In this document: piece after piece, positions 16,504 through 22,564 of the stretch | Layout of the letters: each line of letters begins with the position of its first letter | Position numbering within the stretch: the first letter of the stretch is position 1 | Assembly (NCBI GenBank): GCA_045586595.1 | Contig: JAZNAQ010000049.1 | Coordinates: 1-22,564, forward strand | Direction of reading: 5' to 3' | DNA: 22,564 nucleotides | From: SIG480 sp045586595 | GTDB lineage: Bacteria; Bacillota; Clostridia; Oscillospirales; JAAYXM01 | The notes under the pieces: model-generated | Databases searched by the model: none | What the model was told of the DNA's origin: nothing | The model's input: only the letters and a program-made list of their open reading frames with translations | Translations under genes and position numbers: made by a program

Positions 16504-17304
16504 CTACACTATCAAACCGATTATCATCAGTAAAATATATGATGCGGGGATTGTAAACATTGTGCTGTCAAAGCGGTCAAGCACACCGCCGTGCCCCGGC
16601 ATAAGGTTTCCGTAATCTTTAATATTGTATTCGCGCTTTATTATTGAAAATGACAAATCGCCTATCTGGGCAAGTACAGATAGGACAAGGGCACCGATTG
16701 CAAAAGAAATATAGTTTATATCAGCACCCATAACATAAACAAAAGCAAGAAGCGACGCTATACAAGCTACAACACCGCCTATTGCTCCCTCCACCGTTTT
16801 TTTCGGGCTTATCTTCTCACAGAGCTTGTGCTTACCAAGGAAAACTCCCGTAAAATATGCACCGGTATCCGTCATCCAAGCAGCAAGAAACGGCATCAAA
16901 ATCCAATACTCTCCGTTTTCAAGCGCGCGTATTCTTATTATTAAAGAAAACATTACAGGAAGAAGCACACCTGCAAAAACAGCTGTGAGCACCATAACAA
17001 GCGTTGCCTTACCATAATTGAGAAGCCAGATAAAGAACATTGTCGCTACTGTCATAAAAATAAGCGCAAAGGCGTATTTTTCAAGCCCTTTTGCCGACAC
17101 AAAAAACGGCGTTGCGGCAGCAAATATGCACGCAGCACATACCAGTGCGCGCACCTTTACTATTCCGCTTCGCCAAGTAAGCTCATATGCAGCTATTGTG
17201 CAAATAACTGCCACCGCTACTGTAAAACATACCGGTGGCAAAAAATACACAACCGTTATAAAGACGGCGATTGCAACAATCGCAGATATAATTCGGGTCA
17301 GCAT
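16504..17304 (-). CDS. cdsA: Phosphatidate cytidylyltransferase
   Basis: CdsA makes CDP-diacylglycerol from phosphatidic acid and CTP at the membrane, the branch point for phosphatidylglycerol, cardiolipin and phosphatidylserine. The 266-residue protein is a chain of hydrophobic helices with the family signature at the C-terminus, KDYGNLMPGHGGVLDRFDS, including D243 and D246; W-M-TDTGAYFTG and KTVEGAIGG are also typical. The ATG follows a GGGGGG-type ribosome binding site that overlaps the uppS end, two bases away, so coupling is likely. Confidence 0.95.
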   Translation of the reverse strand: MLTRIISAIVAIAVFITVVYFLPPVCFTVAVAVICTIAAYELTWRSGIVKVRALVCAACIFAAATPFFVSAKGLEKYAFALIFMTVATMFFIWLLNYGKATLVMVLTAVFAGVLLPVMFSLIIRIRALENGEYWILMPFLAAWMTDTGAYFTGVFLGKHKLCEKISPKKTVEGAIGGVVACIASLLAFVYVMGADINYISFAIGALVLSVLAQIGDLSFSIIKREYNIKDYGNLMPGHGGVLDRFDSTMFTIPASYILLMIIGLIV

Positions 17305-17306
17305 AT

Positions 17307-18050
17307 CTATATCCCCCCAAATCTCCTGTTTCTTTTTTGATACTCGGCTATTGCGCGGTCAAGCTCTCTTTCGTCAAACTCAGGCCACAGCTTATCTGTA
17401 AATACCATTTCACTGTATGCAAGCTGCCATAAGAGAAAGTTTGAAAGGCGCATCTCGCCGCCCGGACGTATGAGCAGGTCAGGCGCAGGAGTACCTGCTG
17501 AATATAGGCGTGACTCTATATCGGCTTCGGATATATCATCGGGGTTTATCTTACCGTTTTGTACGTCATACGCAATTTTACGCATTGCGTTTGTTATCTC
17601 GTTTCTTGAGCCGTAATTGAGACATACATTTACTTGCATCCCGGTCATCTCTGCAGACTCTTCCTCGGCACTCTCCATAAGCTTTAGTATCCTTTCACTT
17701 AAGCCCTCACGAGAGCCCCAGAAACGCAGTTTTAAGTTCTTTTTGCGCACTTCATCTATCGCTTCAAGAATATACTTTTCAAGAAGCGACATGATTGTAC
17801 TTACCTCATCCTGCGGACGCTTCCAATTCTCTGTTGAAAACGCATAGACGGTAAGGTATTTTATACCAATATCATTGCAGTAGGTGGCTACTTTGCGGAA
17901 GGTTTCGCTACCTACGGCGTGACCTGCAGTACGAGGCATGCCACGCCGTTTTGCCCAGCGTCCGTTTCCGTCGAGTATTATTGCGATATGCTCAGGCAAT
18001 GCGCCAAAATCAACAGCGACCTCTGCCTGCTTTTTCTTGAAAATCCCCAT
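17307..18050 (-). CDS. uppS: Undecaprenyl diphosphate synthase (cis-prenyltransferase)
   Basis: UppS adds isopentenyl units to farnesyl diphosphate to make the C55 lipid carrier for peptidoglycan and other wall polymers. The 247-residue protein has HIAIILDGNGRWAKRRG (from residue 21; catalytic D27), the YAFSTENW-RP segment, NYGSRNEI and the C-terminal DLLIRPGGEMRLSNFLLWQ and WPEF motifs in order. The ATG at 18050 is preferred over a TTG at 18053 because AGGAG lies eight bases before it. It sits between frr and cdsA in the standard Gram-positive order. Confidence 0.97.
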   Translation of the reverse strand: MGIFKKKQAEVAVDFGALPEHIAIILDGNGRWAKRRGMPRTAGHAVGSETFRKVATYCNDIGIKYLTVYAFSTENWKRPQDEVSTIMSLLEKYILEAIDEVRKKNLKLRFWGSREGLSERILKLMESAEEESAEMTGMQVNVCLNYGSRNEITNAMRKIAYDVQNGKINPDDISEADIESRLYSAGTPAPDLLIRPGGEMRLSNFLLWQLAYSEMVFTDKLWPEFDERELDRAIAEYQKRNRRFGGI

Positions 18051-18077
18051 CAAAACGGCTCCTGTCTAATTCTGTTC

Positions 18078-18632
18078 TTAGAACTCGAGAAGCTCTTTTT
18101 CCTTCTTCTCTGTCATTGTATCAATGTCTTTACAGCTCTTGTCTGTAATCTTCTGAATCTCGTCCTCAAGAATCTTGAGGTCGTCCTCTGTTATTTCGGA
18201 CTTTTTCTTCATTGCTTTAAACTTATCCATAGCATCGCGACGGATATTGCGAACTGCAACCTTGCCGTCTTCGCCAATTTTCTTGACCTGCTTAATAAGG
18301 TCACGGCGACGCTCTTCTGTAAGCTGCGGGAATGCAAGACGAATGCACTTACCGTCATTTTGAGGAGTAATACCGAGGTCTGAGGCAAGAATTGCCTTTT
18401 CTACTCCCTTCAGGACAGATGCGTCCCACGGCTGAATAAGAAGAACTCTCGGCTCAGGAACCGAAACTGAGCCTATCTGCGGAATCGGTGTTGCTGTGCC
18501 GTAGTAATCAACCGTAATCTTATCAAGTACTGCAGGGTTTGCGCGGCCCGCTCTTACTGCTGCGAACTCCTCGCTCACAACACCTATGCTCTTTTGCATT
18601 CTTTCGTCAAATTCTTTTACTTCAGGTCTCAT
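18078..18632 (-). CDS. frr: Ribosome recycling factor
   Basis: RRF, with EF-G, splits the post-termination ribosome into subunits. The 184-residue product is typical in length and sequence: VRAGRANPAVLDKITVDYYG, TPIPQIGSVSVPEPR, IQPWD near the middle and the long helical RRDLIKQVKKIGEDGKVAVRNIRRDA stretch in two parts. The start ATG follows AAAGGA and comes three bases after pyrH, so the two share a transcript. Confidence 0.97.
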   Translation of the reverse strand: MRPEVKEFDERMQKSIGVVSEEFAAVRAGRANPAVLDKITVDYYGTATPIPQIGSVSVPEPRVLLIQPWDASVLKGVEKAILASDLGITPQNDGKCIRLAFPQLTEERRRDLIKQVKKIGEDGKVAVRNIRRDAMDKFKAMKKKSEITEDDLKILEDEIQKITDKSCKDIDTMTEKKEKELLEF

Positions 18633-18635
18633 AAC

Positions 18636-19358
18636 TTAAGCATCCTTTCTTACGACTGTACCTATTTTTTCACCGAGAACTACTCGTTTAATATTTTCGC
18701 TGTCTTTTAATGAGAAAACAATTATCGGTATATCATTATCCATTGAGAGGGATGTAGCTGTTGTATCCATTACATTCAAATGACGTGCAAGCACTTCGTC
18801 ATATGTAAGCTCATCAAACTTTACAGCATCCGCATTCTTCTGCGGGTCGCTGTCATATACACCATCGACGTTTGTTGCCTTCATAATAACCTCTGCGTCC
18901 ATTTCTGCTGCGCGAAGCACCGCCGCAGTGTCTGTAGAGAAGAACGGGTTGCCCGTTCCGCAACCAAAGATTACTACTCTGCCCTTTTCAAGGTGACGCA
19001 TCGCACGGTTTCTTACATACGGTTCTGCAACCGCGCGCATCTCTATAGCTGTCTGAACGCGGACCTGTACGCCAAGCTGCTCAAGCACATCTGCAACCGC
19101 AAGCGAGTTTATGGTCGTTGCAAGCATACCCATATGGTCGGCACGGGTTCTGTCCATATGGTCACCGCCGTCTTTTACGCCGCGCCAGAAGTTGCCGCCG
19201 CCAACGACTATACCAACCTGTACACCGAGGTCCACACATTCTTTAACTGTTGCACACACAGCGTTTATAACGCTGAAATCAAGCCCTGTTTTTTTACTTC
19301 CTGCAAGCGCCTCGCCGCTAAGCTTAAGCAAGATGCGCTTATATTTTACATTGCTCAA
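18636..19358 (-). CDS. pyrH: Uridylate kinase (UMP kinase)
   Basis: PyrH phosphorylates UMP to UDP for RNA, DNA and wall-sugar precursors. The 240-residue protein has KLSGEAL (12-18), VVGGGNFWRG (51-60), MDRTRADHMGMLAT and the FGCGTGNPFFSTDTAA and ATNVDGVYDSDP segments of the family. The start is TTG, backed by GGGAGGG about eight bases upstream. It opens the long gene run to polC. The genes rpsB and tsf, which normally precede pyrH, are absent; an ogg gene lies upstream instead, so the run probably has its own promoter. Confidence 0.96.
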   Translation of the reverse strand: MSNVKYKRILLKLSGEALAGSKKTGLDFSVINAVCATVKECVDLGVQVGIVVGGGNFWRGVKDGGDHMDRTRADHMGMLATTINSLAVADVLEQLGVQVRVQTAIEMRAVAEPYVRNRAMRHLEKGRVVIFGCGTGNPFFSTDTAAVLRAAEMDAEVIMKATNVDGVYDSDPQKNADAVKFDELTYDEVLARHLNVMDTTATSLSMDNDIPIIVFSLKDSENIKRVVLGEKIGTVVRKDA

Positions 19359-19394
19359 ATTTTATCCCTCCCGATATAAAATTACTCTTCTTAT

Positions 19395-19423
19395 ATAATA
19401 ATATTTTTTCATGCAAATGTCCA
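19395..19423 (-). promoter_or_regulatory. Predicted promoter of the pyrH-to-polC run
   Basis: On the minus strand TGGACA (19423-19418) and TATTAT (19400-19395) are 17 bp apart, a fair sigma-A match, giving a leader of about 30 nt with GGGAGGG. It lies in the 86-bp AT-rich gap after ogg, where no terminator hairpin is visible, so read-through from ogg may also contribute. Confidence 0.45.
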
Positions 19424-19444
19424 GTTAATTTTTAATATATAATT

Positions 19445-20275
19445 TTAACCGCCGTTTCTTATGTAGTGAAACATATACTGCTGAGCAAGGCCGGCATATC
19501 TGCCAAATCTGCGGTAGTCAAACTTCCCTTCTCCAAAAAACTCGGCTATTGCCCTTTTCATCCACACATCAACAGGAAAAGCATCGAGCTTTCCGAGCCC
19601 GAAAAGAAGAGTACAGCTTGCAACCTTTTCGCCAACACCGGAGATTTTTAGAAGCTCTGCTTTCGCCTCGTCGGTAGGAAGGCTCTCTATTCTCGCCAAA
19701 TCTATGTCCCCGCAGGCAACCCCCTTTGCCGCATCTGATATATATGCTGCGCGGTACCCTGCGCGCAGAGAATCAAGCTCCTTTGTGTTTAATAACGCCA
19801 CTCTCTCTGCACTCGGAAAAGTGAAAAACCTCTCACCCATAAACTCAATTTCTTCACCGCACAAAACGCAGAGTTTTTCTACTATACCTTTTATCCTTGG
19901 GATATTGTTACACTGAGATATTATAAACGAGCAGAGCGCCTCCCACGGCTCTTGCTTAAGGATTCTTATACCGCGACCGAAGTCACACGCCTTTTCAAGC
20001 ACCTTTTCACGGCTTATTTCACGGCGCAGTTCAGAGTAATCACGGTTTAAGTCAAAATAATCGCGCCACACGGCATCAAACGCGCCCTTATCCGACACGA
20101 TATATGCCTTACCGTCCTCTTTCCACACGCGCGCGGCCCTGCCAAACGCGACGCCTGTATACACTCCCTCTTTATCCGCATTCCAACGAAACGCCTGACC
20201 ACATTCAAAAATCTCTAAAGGCGAGAAGTCTTCACAGTTTTCTAAACAAATCTTTTCGAGTTGCGAAGTTATCAT
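19445..20275 (-). CDS. ogg: 8-oxoguanine DNA glycosylase (OGG1/HhH-GPD family)
   Basis: This base-excision repair enzyme removes 8-oxoguanine from DNA and cuts the strand by beta-elimination. The 276-residue protein aligns by eye with human OGG1 and clostridial Ogg: an N-terminal domain with ECGQAFRW (24-31), ISQCNNIPRI (119-128, the damage-sensing NN), the helix-hairpin-helix ISGVGEKVAS (211-220) with catalytic Lys217, and FPVDVW with the conserved Asp236. Earlier in-frame starts reach to 20386, but they would cover the divergent promoter region; ATG 20275 has GGAG nine bases upstream. It is divergent from the DUF6062-like gene. Confidence 0.92.
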   Translation of the reverse strand: MITSQLEKICLENCEDFSPLEIFECGQAFRWNADKEGVYTGVAFGRAARVWKEDGKAYIVSDKGAFDAVWRDYFDLNRDYSELRREISREKVLEKACDFGRGIRILKQEPWEALCSFIISQCNNIPRIKGIVEKLCVLCGEEIEFMGERFFTFPSAERVALLNTKELDSLRAGYRAAYISDAAKGVACGDIDLARIESLPTDEAKAELLKISGVGEKVASCTLLFGLGKLDAFPVDVWMKRAIAEFFGEGKFDYRRFGRYAGLAQQYMFHYIRNGG

Positions 20276-20301
20276 ATGTATATTCTCCACTCTTTTTTGG
20301 G

Positions 20302-20329
20302 TTGACAAAAAAGTTAATACTGATAAAAT
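20302..20329 (+). promoter_or_regulatory. Predicted housekeeping promoter of the DUF6062-like gene
   Basis: A perfect TTGACA (20302-20307) is followed after 16 bp by TAAAAT (20324-20329), with an extended -10 TG at 20321-20322. This is the best sigma-A promoter match in the window. The leader would be about 37 nt and carries GGAGGGA before the ATG. Confidence 0.75.
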
Positions 20330-20354
20330 ATATTTATTACTTATTATACTACAA
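20327..20354 (-). promoter_or_regulatory. Possible divergent promoter of ogg
   Basis: On the minus strand TTGTAG (20354-20349) and TATATT (20332-20327) are 16 bp apart. Its -10 overlaps the -10 of the divergent promoter at 20324-20329, so the two would compete for polymerase. The match is only moderate in AT-rich DNA. Confidence 0.3.
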
Positions 20355-20372
20355 AAACCGCGGAGGGACAAT

Positions 20373-21071
20373 ATGAAAGAAGTCATTTATACAATTCCGA
20401 TAAATGATGCATACGATGTAAAATGCGGATGCCCCGTCTGCAGGCTTGAAAAAAAGCTCAACGATGAGTCTACAGAATATGTTATGGGTGCCGCCATGAT
20501 GGAGCCTGATGTCCGTATCGAGACAAACCGCACCGGGTTTTGTGCAAAACACTTTTCAGAAATGCTTTCTATGAAGAACAGGCTCAGCCTCGGCCTTATG
20601 CTCCAGAGCTATCTTGCAGAGCTTTTAGAGCACGGAGTTATATCGGATACACGCCATGTTTCAAAGCGTGAATTTGAAGCAATTTCACACAAGCTCACAG
20701 AATCCTCAACCGGCTGTTTTATCTGCGAGAGGGTTGACGAAAAGCTTGAGCTGTTTATAAAAAACATAATTTACCTATGGGAGAGCGAAAAGGAGTTTCG
20801 CGAAAAGACCCGCGCGCAAGAGTATTTCTGCCCAAAGCACTTGGCGCGCCTTACACAAACGGCAAAAACGCTCATCTCAAAACGCAACTATAGCCAATTT
20901 CTTGAAGACCATTTTTTAAGCACCAGAAAGATTTTATCCGAGCTTTCAGACGATGTTACAAAGTTCTGCAACAGCTACAACTACATGTTCCGTGACATAC
21001 CGCTCGGAGATGCAAAGATTGCGATTGAGCGCACAATAGACTTTTTAAACGGAGATTGTGAGAAGGAATAA
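20373..21071 (+). CDS. Uncharacterised Cys/His-rich protein (DUF6062-like)
   Basis: This 232-residue soluble protein resembles the uncharacterised family I know as DUF6062, found in clostridia; the assignment is from memory. It has two similar modules: C20-PV-C23 with FCAKH (C57, H60), and C115-FI-C118 with YFCPKH (C153, H156). Each is a CxxC followed 33-34 residues later by CxxH, which suggests two tandem zinc-binding units joined by helices. An extra C18 precedes the first. No enzyme motif, signal peptide or membrane helix is seen. It has a strong promoter and a GGAGGGA ribosome binding site, lies divergent from ogg and 117 bp before spoIIR. The function is unknown. Confidence 0.85.
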   Translation: MKEVIYTIPINDAYDVKCGCPVCRLEKKLNDESTEYVMGAAMMEPDVRIETNRTGFCAKHFSEMLSMKNRLSLGLMLQSYLAELLEHGVISDTRHVSKREFEAISHKLTESSTGCFICERVDEKLELFIKNIIYLWESEKEFREKTRAQEYFCPKHLARLTQTAKTLISKRNYSQFLEDHFLSTRKILSELSDDVTKFCNSYNYMFRDIPLGDAKIAIERTIDFLNGDCEKE

Positions 21072-21125
21072 ATTTTCTGTACATCACAGCAATCAGGCAT
21101 TTTTTTTATTTTGAAACTCAGAAAT

Positions 21126-21154
21126 GTATAAAAAACAAATCCTCCGGCTATAAA
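21126..21154 (+). promoter_or_regulatory. spoIIR: Candidate sigma-F (forespore) promoter of spoIIR
   Basis: GTATA (21126-21130), a 15-bp spacer and GGCTATAAA (21146-21154) match the sigma-F pattern GYATA/GGnnAnAnT as I recall it at all but one fixed base, with the expected spacing. spoIIR is a known sigma-F target in Bacillus, which raises the likelihood. The start site would be near 21160, giving a leader of about 29 nt. No TTGACA-like -35 lies at the right distance. Confidence 0.55.
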
Positions 21155-21184
21155 GTTACTACCAACTTTTGCGGAGGATTTTTT
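21137..21184 (+). terminator. Two-tier hairpin with T-run that also contains the spoIIR ribosome binding site
   Basis: AAATCCTCCG (21137-21146) pairs perfectly with 21172-21181, and inside it AAAGTT (21152-21157) pairs with AACTTT (21164-21169) around a 6-nt loop. Six T residues run from 21179 to 21184, so it reads as an intrinsic terminator for the DUF6062-like gene. The right arm contains GGAGG (21173-21177), the only ribosome binding site of spoIIR, 11 bases before its ATG. Confidence 0.8.
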
Positions 21185-21188
21185 ATTT

Positions 21189-21788
21189 ATGCGAAAATAT
21201 ATATTCGAAATTGCACTTGCCTTAGGGCTTTCGTTTTCTCTCGTATTGGGCGCATTGGCACTTGATACTCAGGAGGATATTTCAGAAAAACTTATAAGGC
21301 TTCATGTTATAGCAAACTCAGATTCAGATGCCGACCAAGAGCTCAAGCTCAAAGTCCGCGATAAAATCCTTGAATATGTATCAGACCTTACAAAAGACTG
21401 TGAAGGTATATACGATGTAAAATGCCTTGTTTTGGATAATCTGTATGAGTTACAAAACATCGCGAATATGGTTATAGCAGAAAACGGTTTTGAATACACC
21501 TCGCGCGCAGAGCTTTCTGAAGTCTACTTCCCAACCCGTGTATATGACACATTTTCGCTACCCGCAGGCGACTATAACGCACTTCGCATACACCTCGGCC
21601 GCGGCGAGGGCAGAAACTGGTGGTGTGTACTCTTTCCTCCGCTCTGTGTATCTGCCGCAGAGGTTGAAACAGAGCTTACAAACGCCGGAATAAACAGCGA
21701 TGATATAAAGTTCATCACATCAGACAAAACAGAGTATAGATTCAAATTCAAGGTAGTTGAGATTATAGAAAAGCTCAGGCACATATAA
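21189..21788 (+). CDS. spoIIR: Stage II sporulation protein R
   Basis: SpoIIR is made in the forespore under sigma-F, is secreted into the intermembrane space, and triggers SpoIIGA to process pro-sigma-E in the mother cell. The 199-residue product has an N-terminal signal sequence (hydrophobic to about residue 23), LIRLHVIANSDS (36-47) with the following LKLKVRDKI, the FPTRVYDTFSLPAGDYNALRI region in two parts and the hallmark NWWCVLFPPLC. Length is typical. The ATG is set by GGAGG in the hairpin right arm. It stands alone between the DUF6062-like gene and the convergent fhs. Confidence 0.95.
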   Translation: MRKYIFEIALALGLSFSLVLGALALDTQEDISEKLIRLHVIANSDSDADQELKLKVRDKILEYVSDLTKDCEGIYDVKCLVLDNLYELQNIANMVIAENGFEYTSRAELSEVYFPTRVYDTFSLPAGDYNALRIHLGRGEGRNWWCVLFPPLCVSAAEVETELTNAGINSDDIKFITSDKTEYRFKFKVVEIIEKLRHI

Positions 21789-21823
21789 AATAACCCGCCG
21801 TGTATAATACACGGCGGGTTATT
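21789..21823. terminator. Bidirectional terminator between spoIIR and fhs
   Basis: AATAACCCGCCGTGTA (21789-21804) pairs perfectly with 21808-21823 around a 3-nt loop, a 16-bp stem. AT-rich arm ends give T-rich tracts in both directions (TTATTTACTTTC on plus, TTATTTTATA on minus). It starts directly after the spoIIR stop codon and lies 7 bp past the fhs stop, so it should end both convergent transcripts. Confidence 0.9.
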
Positions 21824-21830
21824 TACTTTC

Positions 21831-22564
21831 TTAGAAAAGTCCTGTTATTTTTCCGTTTGAGTCAACGTCAATTCGCTCTGCCGCTGGGACTTTCGGAAGC
21901 CCGGGCATTGTCATAATATCGCCTGTGAGGACTACTATAAAGCCCGCACCGGCAGAGACCTTTACGTTTCTTATAGTTACGGTAAAGCCACTCGGTGCGC
22001 CGAGCTTTTTCGGGTCATCAGAGAAACTATACTGCGTTTTTGCAATACAAATGGGGAGCTTATCGAGGCCGAGAGCCGTAAGTTCCGCTATCTGCTTCTT
22101 GGCATCGGGGGTGACGCTTATTCCGTCGCCGCCGTAAACCTTTTTGACAACAGCTTTTATCTTATCTTCAATAGAGCCATCAAGCTCATAGCTAAAGGTA
22201 AAGTCGCCCTTTTCCTCCTCGCAGAGTCTTACAACCTCGCGGGCAAGCTCTTCGCCGCCGCGTCCGCCGTCTGCCCAGACGGTGGAGAGGACAGTGTTTA
22301 CACCAAGCTCGCGGCATTTCTTAATTATAAACCCAATCTCCGCATCAGTATCTGTCGGGAAGCGGTTTACCGCTACAACACATGGGAGCTTATATACGTT
22401 CTTGATATTAGAAACATGGCGAAGGAGGTTTGGTATACCCTTTTCAAGTGCCGGAATATCCTCATCAGAAAGCTCTGTTTTCGCTCTGCCTCCGTGCATC
22501 TTAAGAGCGCGGACGGTTGCGACAACTACGACCGCATCCGGCACAAGCCCTGCAACACGGCATT
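21831..22564 (-). CDS. fhs: Formate-tetrahydrofolate ligase (5' end cut by window edge)
   Basis: Fhs joins formate to tetrahydrofolate with ATP, feeding one-carbon units into purine synthesis, and in acetogens into the Wood-Ljungdahl methyl branch. About 244 C-terminal codons of a protein usually near 556 residues are visible: PDAVVVVATVRALKMHGG, LPCVVAVNRFPTDTDAEI, a GGD region, LPICIAKTQYSFSDDP and the closing TGDIMTMPGLPKVPAAERIDVD in two parts, ending GLF. The frame runs open through a GTG at 22544 to the edge, so this is the 3' part of a larger gene. It converges on spoIIR across a strong terminator. Confidence 0.96.
   Translation of the reverse strand, partial: CRVAGLVPDAVVVVATVRALKMHGGRAKTELSDEDIPALEKGIPNLLRHVSNIKNVYKLPCVVAVNRFPTDTDAEIGFIIKKCRELGVNTVLSTVWADGGRGGEELAREVVRLCEEEKGDFTFSYELDGSIEDKIKAVVKKVYGGDGISVTPDAKKQIAELTALGLDKLPICIAKTQYSFSDDPKKLGAPSGFTVTIRNVKVSAGAGFIVVLTGDIMTMPGLPKVPAAERIDVDSNGKITGLF

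Noticed and set aside
18780..19379. Open frame of 199 codons on the plus strand opposite pyrH
   Set aside because: It mirrors pyrH, is rich in Cys, His and Tyr, has no ribosome binding site that I can see, and crosses the pyrH promoter region.
20276..20386. Longer N-terminus of ogg (37 extra residues)
   Set aside because: It would cover the promoter region of the divergent gene, lacks a ribosome binding site, and the extra residues do not belong to the OGG1 fold; GGAG precedes the ATG at 20275.
21103..21110. Eight T residues after the DUF6062-like gene as a first terminator
   Set aside because: Only a 4-bp CTGT/ACAG stem lies upstream and it is not adjacent; the hairpin at 21137-21184 is much more convincing.

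Overview
The window looks like core chromosome of an endospore-forming member of the Clostridia, probably from the Oscillospirales/Ruminococcaceae neighbourhood (inference). The sporulation genes (a spoIIR gene and a spoIVFA/spoIVFB-like pair), the Gram-positive replicase PolC with its built-in proofreading exonuclease, RNase M5, an OGG1-type glycosylase, formate-tetrahydrofolate ligase and strong GGAGG-type ribosome binding sites all point this way. I see no insertion sequences, CRISPR array, tRNA, rRNA or prophage genes. No stretch longer than 300 bases lacks a gene.

Layout. Positions 14-1830 (+) hold a ribosome and tRNA-modification cluster, rpsP-khpA-rimM-trmD. It runs tail to tail into a long minus-strand block. 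Read in the direction of transcription, the first part of that block (8850 down to 1808) is: a GNAT-like gene, fba with its own promoter, comEC-holA-rnmV with overlapping ends, a strong terminator, and an M23/M50 peptidase pair that resembles spoIVFA-spoIVFB. The second part (19358 down to 8927) is the conserved run pyrH-frr-uppS-cdsA-dxr-rseP-ispG-polC. It covers UMP kinase, ribosome recycling, the undecaprenyl and CDP-diacylglycerol lipid steps, two steps of the MEP isoprenoid pathway, site-2 proteolysis and the replicase. An ogg gene lies just upstream of pyrH on the same strand. It is divergent from a plus-strand gene for a cysteine-rich protein of the kind annotated DUF6062, which is followed by spoIIR. 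A perfect 16-bp stem separates spoIIR from the convergent, truncated gene fhs at the right edge.

Most of the window is ordinary housekeeping. The most interesting part is the 117-bp gap in front of spoIIR. A 10-bp stem with a T-run forms a terminator for the upstream gene, and its right arm also contains the spoIIR ribosome binding site. A sigma-F-like promoter overlaps the left part of the hairpin, so that its transcript would begin in the loop. Read-through RNA would be terminated or kept untranslated, while forespore RNA would have a free ribosome binding site. Other points worth a second look are the duplicated Cys/His module in the DUF6062-like protein, the intact zinc ligands in the SpoIVFA-like protein, the probable ATT start of rseP, and the overlapping 3' ends of trmD and the spoIVFB-like gene.
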